Below the pieces are notes generated by a model that saw nothing but the letters and a program-made list of their open reading frames with translations, was not told the DNA's origin and made no database searches. From Prevotellaceae bacterium (GTDB lineage: Bacteria > Bacteroidota > Bacteroidia > Bacteroidales > Paludibacteraceae): 13,454 bases of DNA. The position numbers and the translations under genes are program-made. The stretch is from assembly GCA_031255055.1 (NCBI GenBank), contig JAIRTG010000210.1, forward strand, positions 1 through 13,454, given 5' to 3'. Of the stretch, positions 7,995 to 13,454 are shown piece by piece; the first letter of the stretch is position 1, and every line of letters begins with the position of its first letter.

Positions 7995-8015
7995 TATCGG
8001 CGCTTCGCGCCGATA
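7995..8015. other. Small hairpin upstream of apbE
   Basis: TATCGGCGC (7995-8003) and GCGCCGATA (8007-8015) form a perfect 9-bp stem with a TTC loop. It lies 61 bases before the apbE start on the minus strand. It could be a terminator remnant or leader structure; it has no U-tract and no clear role. Confidence 0.4.
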
Positions 8016-8052
8016 TGCTGTCCCGAAGACCTGTTGACGGATATTTGTCGAT

Positions 8053-8085
8053 GTACAAAGGCGTCGGAATCCGACGCCTTTGTAC
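8053..8085 (-). terminator. Strong palindromic hairpin after tdh, probable terminator
   Basis: GTACAAAGGCGTCGGA (8053-8068) and TCCGACGCCTTTGTAC (8070-8085) are perfect 16-base complementary arms with one central base. The structure begins 36 bases downstream of the tdh stop on the minus strand, with a GC core and A/T-rich outer stem. It fits a terminator of the kbl-tdh transcript, although only a short T run (within CCTTTG) follows the core. Confidence 0.65.
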
Positions 8086-8121
8086 TTATATTGGTATTAT
8101 CCGTATGCGAAAAACCGGCTT

Positions 8122-9147
8122 CTACTGCCAGTCGAGTATCACCTTGCCGCACTGTCCGCTTTCCATGATGTCGAATCCTTTCCGGAAGTCGTCGACAGGG
8201 AACCGGTGGGTGATAATGGGAGAGATGTCGATGCCGCTTATCAGCATCTGTTCCATCTGATACCATGTTTCCCACATTTCGCGCCCGTAGATACCTTTCA
8301 GAGTCAGCGCCTTGAAGATGATTTTGCCCCAGTTGACGGTTGTCGAGTCGGGCAGAATGCCCAGCAGCGCTATTTTGGAGCCGTTGTACATGTTTTCTAT
8401 CATTCCCTCGAAGGCTGCGGGCGAACCCGACATTTCCAGACCGATGTCAAAGCCGCGCATCCCCAACTGTCTGATTGCGTCTTCGACCGTTTCGCCTTTC
8501 GTAGGATTGACGGTCAGTGTGGCGCCCATCCGTTTGGCGATGTCCAGGCGATAGTCGCTCAAATCGCTGACAACAATGTATCTTGCTCCGGCAAAGCGAC
8601 AGATGGCAGCCGCCATCGAGCCTATCAGTCCGGCGCCTGTAATCAGCACATCTTCACCTATCAGCGGGAAAGAGAGCGCCGTGTGTGTGGCGTTGCCGAA
8701 CGGATCCATTATCGCCGCCATGTCGTCGGAAATCCGGCTATCGAGGGGCACCACGTTCGACGAGGGAATGGAGAGGTACTGGGCAAACGCGCCGTTGCGG
8801 TCCACACCGACGCCGATTGTATTTTCGCACACGTGGAGCTTACCCCTGCGACAATTGCGACAGTGGCCACAGGCAATGTGACCCTCGCCGGTAACACGGT
8901 CGCCGATTTTTATGTTCTCGACTCCCCGACCCATATCCACCACTTCGCCCACGTACTCGTGACCGATGACCATCGGTGTTTTTATCGTTCTTTGCGACCA
9001 CTCATCCCACTTGTATATGTGGAGGTCGGTGCCGCAAATGGCGGTTTTCTTTATCTGAATCAGAACGTCGTTCACACCCACTTCCGGCATCGGGACGTCT
9101 GCCATCCAGATGCCTTTTTCGGGACGTAATTTTACTAATGCTTTCAT
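8122..9147 (-). CDS. tdh: Tdh, L-threonine 3-dehydrogenase
   Basis: 341 residues, the same length as E. coli Tdh. Zinc-dependent medium-chain dehydrogenase that oxidises L-threonine with NAD+ to L-2-amino-3-oxobutyrate. Visible features: catalytic zinc site C38 (AICGTDLH) with H63/E64 (IGHEYVG); structural zinc Cys C93, C96, C99 and C107 (CGHCRNCRRGKLHVC); the nucleotide-binding motif GAGLIG (171-176) with an acidic residue after the next strand (VVSDLSD); and the C-terminal ending GKVILDW. Kbl, the enzyme for the unstable product, is encoded 61 bases upstream on the same strand, so the pair forms an operon. The cytoplasmic pathway yields glycine and acetyl-CoA from threonine. A palindromic hairpin follows. 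Confidence 0.97.
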   Translation of the reverse strand: MKALVKLRPEKGIWMADVPMPEVGVNDVLIQIKKTAICGTDLHIYKWDEWSQRTIKTPMVIGHEYVGEVVDMGRGVENIKIGDRVTGEGHIACGHCRNCRRGKLHVCENTIGVGVDRNGAFAQYLSIPSSNVVPLDSRISDDMAAIMDPFGNATHTALSFPLIGEDVLITGAGLIGSMAAAICRFAGARYIVVSDLSDYRLDIAKRMGATLTVNPTKGETVEDAIRQLGMRGFDIGLEMSGSPAAFEGMIENMYNGSKIALLGILPDSTTVNWGKIIFKALTLKGIYGREMWETWYQMEQMLISGIDISPIITHRFPVDDFRKGFDIMESGQCGKVILDWQ

Positions 9148-9208
9148 GTTGTTATGTAATTTAGTGTATTTTTACTGATACCGTAAATGTGTCGCGATGC
9201 AAACCGGA

Positions 9209-10396
9209 TTAGATCACGCCCAGTTCTTTTCCCACTTTGGTGAATGCGTCGATACACTTGTCAAGATGCGTTCTTTCGTGTCCTGCCGATATTTGTACGC
9301 GGATACGTGCTTCTCCTTTCGGCACAACCGGGTAGTAGAATCCGGTGACATAAATACCTTCTTCCTGCAGGCGGGCGGCCACGTCTTGCGACAGTTTGGC
9401 GTCGTAGAGCATCACGGCGCAAATGGCCGATTCGGTCGGTTTGATGTCGAAGCCTGCGGCTATCATTTTATCGACGAAATAGGCGGTATTTTCATGCAGT
9501 TTGTCCTGCAGTTCGTTGGTTTGGCTCATCATCTCGAACATCCGGACGCCGGCAGCGGCAACCATCGGCGGTATCGAATTGGAGAAAAGATAGGGTCGCG
9601 AACGCTGACGGAGCATGTCGATAATCTCTTTTCGACCGGTGGTGAATCCTCCTATTGCGCCTCCGAAAGCTTTTCCCAGCGTACCGGTTATAATTTCTAT
9701 CCGGCCTTTCAGGTCATAGACTTCGGTCACGCCGCGTCCGGTTTTGCCGACAACTCCCGCCGAATGCGATTCGTCCACCATGACCATTGCATTGTATTTT
9801 CCCGCCAGTTCGTAAATTTTATCGAGCGGCGCCACATTTCCGTCCATCGAAAATACGCCGTCGGTCACGATGAGTCGGAAACGCTGTGCCTGTGCTTTTT
9901 TCAATTGCTGTTCAAGGTCGTTCATATCGGCATTTGCGTAGCGATAGCGCTGTGCCTTGCACAAGCGCACACCGTCGATAATCGACGCATGATTCAGCGC
10001 GTCGGAAATAATTGCGTCTTTTTCAGTCAGCAACGGTTCAAAGACGCCTCCGTTGGCGTCGAAACAGGCGGCGTACAGAATAGCGTCTTCCGTTCCGAAA
10101 AACGTCGAGATAGCGGCTTCCAGCGTTTTGTGTATGTCCTGCGTACCGCAAATAAAACGCACGGATGAAACACCATATCCGTGCGTATCCAGCGCTTTTT
10201 TGGCGGCGTCGATGAGAGACGGATTGTTGGACAGACCCAAGTAGTTGTTTGCGCAGAAGTTCAGCACTTCCTTTCCGTCGGAAACGCGGATGACGGCCCC
10301 CTGGGGCGAAGTGATTATCCGTTCATTTTTGTATAATCCGGCCTTTTCGATGCCGCTCAGTTCTTCCTGCAGATGTGATTTGAAATTTTCGTACAT
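9209..10396 (-). CDS. kbl: Kbl, glycine C-acetyltransferase (2-amino-3-ketobutyrate CoA ligase)
   Basis: 395 residues, alpha-oxoamine synthase family of PLP enzymes. It cleaves 2-amino-3-oxobutyrate with CoA to glycine and acetyl-CoA. The PLP-binding Lys is K242 in ITGTLGKAFGG. The other cofactor residues are H138 (LNHASIIDG), D208 and H211 (VMVDESHSAG), and the SVRFICGTQDIHK segment is typical. Within the family, the length, the RFICGTQ motif and the tdh partner favour Kbl over BioF, HemA or serine palmitoyltransferase. A good promoter lies about 50 bases upstream on the minus strand (10444-10474). A small dyad lies in the leader. Confidence 0.97.
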   Translation of the reverse strand: MYENFKSHLQEELSGIEKAGLYKNERIITSPQGAVIRVSDGKEVLNFCANNYLGLSNNPSLIDAAKKALDTHGYGVSSVRFICGTQDIHKTLEAAISTFFGTEDAILYAACFDANGGVFEPLLTEKDAIISDALNHASIIDGVRLCKAQRYRYANADMNDLEQQLKKAQAQRFRLIVTDGVFSMDGNVAPLDKIYELAGKYNAMVMVDESHSAGVVGKTGRGVTEVYDLKGRIEIITGTLGKAFGGAIGGFTTGRKEIIDMLRQRSRPYLFSNSIPPMVAAAGVRMFEMMSQTNELQDKLHENTAYFVDKMIAAGFDIKPTESAICAVMLYDAKLSQDVAARLQEEGIYVTGFYYPVVPKGEARIRVQISAGHERTHLDKCIDAFTKVGKELGVI

Positions 10397-10417
10397 ATTG
10401 TTAATGATGATTTTAAG

Positions 10418-10434
10418 TTTAACATGTTGTTAAA
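10418..10434. promoter_or_regulatory. Dyad in the kbl leader
   Basis: TTTAACA (10418-10424) and TGTTAAA (10428-10434) are 7-bp complementary arms with a TGT spacer, between the -7 box and the kbl start codon. It could be an operator just downstream of the transcription start or a weak leader hairpin. The AT-rich composition makes chance plausible. Confidence 0.3.
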
Positions 10435-10443
10435 TAGGCCGGA

Positions 10444-10474
10444 CAAAAGTACGGAATAATCAGAGAACGGCAAC
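10444..10474 (-). promoter_or_regulatory. Promoter of kbl-tdh
   Basis: Read on the minus strand, GTTG (10474-10471) is followed after exactly 19 bases by TACTTTTG (10451-10444). This fits the Bacteroidota pattern TTTG-N19-21-TAnnTTTG with one mismatch in the -33 box. It lies 48 bases before the kbl start and just beyond the 3' end of the CPBP gene, so kbl-tdh can be transcribed independently of it. Confidence 0.75.
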
Positions 10475-10522
10475 CTGTGGAAAACGATTAATTTATTGGG
10501 AGCGCCAGCCGTTTCATATAAA

Positions 10523-11476
10523 TTAACTCCCAAGCAGATAGTGGTGAACGAAGCCCATGATTTCCATCGTGAGTGCGATACCGATATGTGCAATGACGCC
10601 TCCCCAGATATGTTTGGTCTGACAGGCCAGGGTTCCCAGCACATAACCGCCAAAGACGGACGACACGGTTTCGCCCAACGGCTTACCGAAATGAATCGAA
10701 GCATAAAACACAATCATGGGCAACACGGCTTTCGGTCCCATAATCGCCGTCATTCCGATGACCATCGCGCCACGGAAAAGAAGTTCGGTGTTAACAAAAT
10801 CGAGCGCATACACAACTTCATAGAGCAAAGCGTTCAACCACACCGGCAGTTCCAGTGCGTTTGCATAGCGCCACGGCCTGAATTGGGGATAGGCCGTCAA
10901 AAAATCGGACGTGAACGAAACGCCGATTAAAAAAGGGAGCAGCATCAGAAACACCATCGAATAGGCATCCAGATGCTTCGAATTTTTTGTCAGTCCGTAG
11001 ACGCCTTCTATTTTTTTATCGAACAGTGTTTTGTACAGAAAAAGCGGCAGCAGGATACAAACACAGCTTTTGAAGCGGGAGATGAGCCGGAAGATATAAT
11101 AGTTATCCAGATTGGTGAGCGACGGGATAGTCCACGCATGATAGTCATAGAATCCCACCGACAGGGCATACAGAAAGATAAAAAACAAGCTTTTGAAGTA
11201 AAACGCCGGATTACCGAGAACATCGTAGCTCTTCCTGAGGAGCAAAACGGGTATTGCCGCACAAAAATAGACCGCCGTATAGAACATAAAAAACACCCTG
11301 ACGGAATTACCGTTGTGATAGCTCGCCACAATGTAGGTCTGATACAAGTCGGTCGAATAATTGACGGCAATCAGCGTAAAGGCGAGCGCGAACGTATAGA
11401 TATAGGCTGCCGGATGAAAATCTTTTTTCAGAAAATCGAGGGCTGTTTTGAAGAGAACCAATAGCGAAGAGTGCAT
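10523..11476 (-). CDS. CPBP-type (CAAX protease/bacteriocin-processing) intramembrane protein
   Basis: 317 residues with about eight hydrophobic segments, so an inner-membrane protein. The C-terminal third has the layout of the CPBP/Rce1 family (Pfam CPBP): NTELLFRG (E231, R235) for motif 1 EExxxR, FYASIHFGKP (H262) for motif 2, and GGVIAHIGIAL (H297) for motif 3. Position 230, where the family usually has the first Glu (the catalytic base in Rce1), is Thr. It may belong to a variant subfamily or lack protease activity. Substrates are unknown. It diverges from the sensor kinase across 219 bases, and kbl-tdh follows it with its own promoter. Confidence 0.85.
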   Translation of the reverse strand: MHSSLLVLFKTALDFLKKDFHPAAYIYTFALAFTLIAVNYSTDLYQTYIVASYHNGNSVRVFFMFYTAVYFCAAIPVLLLRKSYDVLGNPAFYFKSLFFIFLYALSVGFYDYHAWTIPSLTNLDNYYIFRLISRFKSCVCILLPLFLYKTLFDKKIEGVYGLTKNSKHLDAYSMVFLMLLPFLIGVSFTSDFLTAYPQFRPWRYANALELPVWLNALLYEVVYALDFVNTELLFRGAMVIGMTAIMGPKAVLPMIVFYASIHFGKPLGETVSSVFGGYVLGTLACQTKHIWGGVIAHIGIALTMEIMGFVHHYLLGS

Positions 11477-11510
11477 AGCTGTTTGTATAGCTGTTTGTAT
11501 AGCTGTTTAT
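11475..11510 (-). repeat. Three 12-bp tandem copies abutting the CPBP start codon
   Basis: ATAGCTGTTTGT occurs at 11475-11486 and 11487-11498, and with one change at 11499-11510. On the minus strand the copies form an AACAGCTAT-type leader that ends in the start codon. In the ATG frame a TAA lies just before the repeats, so they are untranslated. They occupy most of the predicted leader between the -7 box (11527) and the ATG. Confidence 0.85.
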
Positions 11511-11526
11511 TAAAAAATATCTTCGG

Positions 11527-11534
11527 CAAAAGTA
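11527..11534 (-). promoter_or_regulatory. -7 box of the CPBP gene promoter
   Basis: TACTTTTG on the minus strand matches the Bacteroidota -7 consensus TAnnTTTG and is identical to the kbl box. It lies 50 bases before the CPBP start. No TTTG is found at the usual 19-21-base spacing, so the -33 element is weak or absent. Confidence 0.55.
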
Positions 11535-11655
11535 GCATTATTTTCGGAATCCTCCCTCAAGGGTTCCGTTCCCTTCGACGTCCGTGAGTCCCTCCGAGAC
11601 GCAATAATTCCTCACAGCCGACGCAGGTCGACACCCTGCATGTATACTTTTTGTC

Positions 11656-11663
11656 TAACTTTG
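11656..11663 (+). promoter_or_regulatory. -7 box of the histidine kinase promoter
   Basis: TAACTTTG is an exact TAnnTTTG match and the same octamer as at rlmN. It lies 32 bases before ATG 11696, which gives a short leader. No good -33 element is visible. The box lies inside the upstream extension of the kinase frame that opens at TTG 11651, so that extension is probably not translated. Confidence 0.6.
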
Positions 11664-11695
11664 GCGTTTATAGAGCGTCCCAATACCTGTTTCGT

Positions 11696-12859
11696 ATGAT
11701 CAACAAAAACAAACTACACACCGTATCTCAGCGTCTGAAGCTCGGATTCATCATCATCGCCCTGGTCATTGTGGTAGTATCCACCTTTTTCACCAACAGT
11801 CTATCGAAATCGCTTGCCATCGAAGAGCAGAAGAAAGTGAAAGTATGGGCCGAAGCGATGCGTCGGATTATTCTGGCCGACGAAGACACCGACATCGACT
11901 TTTTTCACAAAATAATAGCCGACAACACCACCATTCCCATCGTCATTACCGACAAAGAGGGCAACGTAGACACCCATCGCAACATCAACGTCCCGACGAA
12001 CAACCGGGAAGCGTTTTTCAACAAGCAGATCAACCGGATGAAAGAATCGAAGCCCGTCATCGAAATCTATCTGGACGAAAACCTGAAACACTATTGTTAT
12101 TTCGACGACTCGCGACTCTTAAAATGGCTCTACTATTTTCCCTACATCCAGTTTGGCGTGATAACGATATTCATACTCATTTCATTTTTTGCCTTTTCGA
12201 GCGCCAAGAAAGCCGAGCAGAATCAGGTATGGGTTGGTCTTTCGAAAGAGACGGCGCATCAGCTCGGCACGCCGATTTCGTCGCTATTAGCGTGGATGGA
12301 GCTATTCAGGAGCCGTCATCCCGACGACGGGTTGCTCGACGAAATGGACAAAGACGTCCGACGGTTAAAAATCATAGCCGAGCGATTTTCAAAAATCGGG
12401 TCGGCGCCGACGCTGGAGTCCGAAAACCTGAACCGGACAATCGACACCACCGTAAAATACATGATAAACCGTTCCTCCCAGAAGATAAAAATCAGCACAC
12501 ACTTTCCCGCCGGACCTCCGACGATCGTCAAGTTGAACGTCCCGTTATTTGAATGGGTGATAGAAAACCTGTGCAAAAACGCCATCGACGCGATGGACGG
12601 AAGCGGGAGCATCACCATCGACGTAGAAGAAAAGGGCGACGAGGTCATTATAGACGTAAAAGACACCGGCAAAGGCGTCGAAAAGAAACAGCACAAAGCG
12701 ATATTCACGCCCGGCTTCACCACCAAGAAGCGAGGTTGGGGACTTGGTCTATCGCTTGTAAAACGGATTGTAGAAGAATATCACGGTGGAAAAATCTTCG
12801 TCAAGCAGTCCGAAATCAACGTCGGAACCACATTTCGCATCCTTCTGCACAAAAAGTAG
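11696..12859 (+). CDS. Membrane sensor histidine kinase (orphan)
   Basis: 387 residues from ATG 11696 (MINKNKLHTVS). TM1 is about residues 15-34 and TM2 about 146-168. They enclose a roughly 110-residue extracytoplasmic region with IPIVITDKEGNVDTHRN, a PAS/Cache-like look. No HAMP follows; TM2 leads directly to SKETAHQLGTPISSLLAW, with phospho-acceptor H188. The ATPase domain has the N-box VIENLCKNAIDAM, G1 DTGKGV (D323), F-box FTPGFTTK and G2 RGWGLGLSL. It autophosphorylates on His and passes the phosphate to a response regulator, which is not in this window. The frame is open up to TTG 11651, but the -7 box there favours the later ATG. The signal sensed is unknown. Only the CPBP gene is adjacent, divergent. 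Confidence 0.93.
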   Translation: MINKNKLHTVSQRLKLGFIIIALVIVVVSTFFTNSLSKSLAIEEQKKVKVWAEAMRRIILADEDTDIDFFHKIIADNTTIPIVITDKEGNVDTHRNINVPTNNREAFFNKQINRMKESKPVIEIYLDENLKHYCYFDDSRLLKWLYYFPYIQFGVITIFILISFFAFSSAKKAEQNQVWVGLSKETAHQLGTPISSLLAWMELFRSRHPDDGLLDEMDKDVRRLKIIAERFSKIGSAPTLESENLNRTIDTTVKYMINRSSQKIKISTHFPAGPPTIVKLNVPLFEWVIENLCKNAIDAMDGSGSITIDVEEKGDEVIIDVKDTGKGVEKKQHKAIFTPGFTTKKRGWGLGLSLVKRIVEEYHGGKIFVKQSEINVGTTFRILLHKK

Positions 12860-12943
12860 ATTTGCCGTTCGCCATAAAGTTTCAGAGGGGAGCATTTCAA
12901 ATTGTCGCATATCCGTAAGAAAATGGTTCGTATTTAGCGATTC

Positions 12944-12963
12944 GTGTTTAAACTATTAAACAC
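12944..12963 (+). terminator. Weak hairpin after the histidine kinase gene
   Basis: GTGTTTAA (12944-12951) and TTAAACAC (12956-12963) are perfect 8-bp arms around ACTA, 84 bases after the kinase stop. The stem is AT-rich with no U-tract, so it is a poor intrinsic terminator. The sequence resembles a stray piece of the 7-bp repeat family (GTGTTTA is a common variant unit). Confidence 0.3.
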
Positions 12964-12967
12964 AAAG

Positions 12968-13076
12968 AAGAGAAAGAGAATTAGGGGGGGGGAAGTCTCC
13001 CCCTCGCTTCAGCCCGCTGCGCGGTCTTCCGCTACCCCCTCTGCGGGGCGCGGCCCCGCAACGCCCCGTAAGACAG
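12968..13076 (+). repeat. GC-rich interspersed element, copy 3
   Basis: It begins with a GA-rich tract, then nine G (12984-12992), a GGGGGAAGTCTCCCCC hairpin block, and the GC-rich body ending in CGCCCCG and AAGACAG. Bases 12989-13068 match the reverse complement of 231-310 with one mismatch; 13024-13076 match 1-53 in direct orientation. It is followed directly by the 7-bp inverted repeat, as at the left end. No protein is supported. Confidence 0.92.
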
Positions 13077-13216
13077 TGATTAAATAGTGATAAGTGTTTA
13101 GTGATTAGTGATTAGTGATTAGCAAGTTCGCCATGTTTAACAATCAATCGTTAATCACTAATCGTTAATCACTAATCACTAAACACTAATCACTCTTCAT
13201 TCTTCACTCTTCATTA
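13075..13216. repeat. 7-bp unit inverted repeat, copy 3
   Basis: Left arm: degenerate units, then three perfect AGTGATT copies (13100-13120). The spacer AGCAAG and core TTCGCCATGTTTAA (13127-13140) match copy 1. The right arm carries AATCACT-type units to 13194, then three variant heptamers CTTCATT, CTTCACT, CTTCATT (13195-13215). Compared with the thirteen perfect units in copy 1, this shows that the array length varies between copies. Confidence 0.93.
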
Positions 13217-13265
13217 CTTACAAATATCTCAACGTACATTATCGCGACGTTTCCCTGCAAGTCAT

Positions 13266-13403
13266 AGTCTCAAATCCGCGGCTCATAGATTTAAATCCGC
13301 GGCTCGTAGATTTAAATCTGCGGCTCGTAGATTTAAATCCGCGGCTCGCGGACTCAAACCCGCGGCTCGCGGACTCAAACCCGCGGCTCGCGTATTCAAA
13401 CCC
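13266..13403. repeat. 21-bp tandem array (six full copies)
   Basis: Six full 21-base units start at 13272, 13293, 13314, 13335, 13356 and 13377, with partial units on both sides. Each contains the invariant block GCGGCTCG, and the first five also have A-rich starts and T-rich or CTC ends. The first three units end ATTT and the last three end in CTC or TTC, so the array has two sub-families. Because 21 is a multiple of three, frames stay open on both strands (SRGFKST-like on the minus strand, KSAARRF-like on the plus). No start codon or other coding evidence is visible, so I treat it as non-coding. Confidence 0.9.
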
Positions 13404-13410
13404 CCTCGCT

Positions 13411-13434
13411 ACCGCACGATTCCTATCGTGCGGT
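13411..13434. terminator. Perfect 10-bp stem-loop near the right edge
   Basis: ACCGCACGAT (13411-13420) and ATCGTGCGGT (13425-13434) pair perfectly around TCCT. The stem is GC-rich and followed by AATATAAAA on the plus strand. It looks like an intrinsic terminator stem for a gene beyond the right edge or for nothing in this window; a U-tract is missing on both sides. Confidence 0.5.
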
Positions 13435-13454
13435 AATATAAAACATTGAAAGCT

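Noticed and set aside
8080..9129. Long plus-strand frame of 349 codons opposite tdh
   Set aside because: It is the antisense of a full-length, motif-complete Tdh, has a His-rich unnatural composition, and shows no domain motifs.
9197..10168. Plus-strand 323-codon frame opposite kbl
   Set aside because: Shadow of kbl; the codon structure follows the minus-strand gene, and the translation has no recognisable motif.
10418..10434. Possible relation of the kbl leader dyad to the repeat core TTCGCCATGTTTAA
   Set aside because: Only a few bases around CATG and TTAA are shared, which AT-rich chance explains.
10489..10519. Hairpin between the CPBP gene and kbl as a CPBP terminator
   Set aside because: The arms are AT-rich with a loop over 20 bases and no U-tract; the kbl promoter lies directly beyond.
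12860..13454. tRNA, small RNA or mobile-element gene in the right intergenic region
   Set aside because: No cloverleaf, no CCA-type end and no transposase frame; the region is explained by the three repeat types and short hairpins.

Overview
The window looks like a chromosomal segment of a Bacteroidales bacterium (phylum Bacteroidota). Every recognisable protein has its closest familiar form in Bacteroides/Parabacteroides/Tannerella-type genomes. The segment also carries several promoters with the Bacteroidota -7 box TAnnTTTG and has no obvious Shine-Dalgarno signals. I cannot fix the genus. All eight... nine genes are intact, and no phage, transposase, CRISPR, tRNA or rRNA gene was seen.

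Layout. Positions 1-427 hold a compound repeat: a GC-rich element, an array of 7-bp units forming a long inverted repeat, and the GC-rich element again in reverse. Positions 457-6817 (+) are a four-gene run behind one promoter: rlmN (23S rRNA/tRNA A2503/A37 methyltransferase), a large secreted Amidase_3-type protein with golvesin-like, FN3 and C-terminal Rossmann-like regions, a DUF4837 lipoprotein, and a PdxA-family protein. A second copy of the 7-bp inverted repeat (about 6801-6924) separates this run from convergent apbE (6915-7934, -). Upstream of apbE on the same strand lie tdh (8122-9147) and kbl (9209-10396), the two-step threonine-to-glycine pathway with its own promoter. Further upstream is a CPBP-type membrane protein (10523-11476, -). 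A sensor histidine kinase (11696-12859, +) diverges from it. Positions 12860-13454 contain no convincing gene: a third set of GC-rich element plus 7-bp inverted repeat, a 21-bp tandem array and a terminal hairpin.

How the parts relate. kbl and tdh act in sequence (threonine to 2-amino-3-oxobutyrate to glycine plus acetyl-CoA), and Kbl needs PLP, the end product of the pathway to which PdxA normally belongs. RlmN, the amidase, DUF4837 and the PdxA homologue share a transcript by spacing, but no common pathway is evident.

The most interesting points are these: the PdxA homologue has lost two of the three metal-binding histidines and several other active-site residues while keeping an intact reading frame; and an interspersed repeat family occurs three times with an invariant 14-base core, supplies the last codons of two convergent genes, and places near-identical GC-rich elements in inverted orientation at both ends of the gene block. 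I did not find a clear new defence or mobile system.
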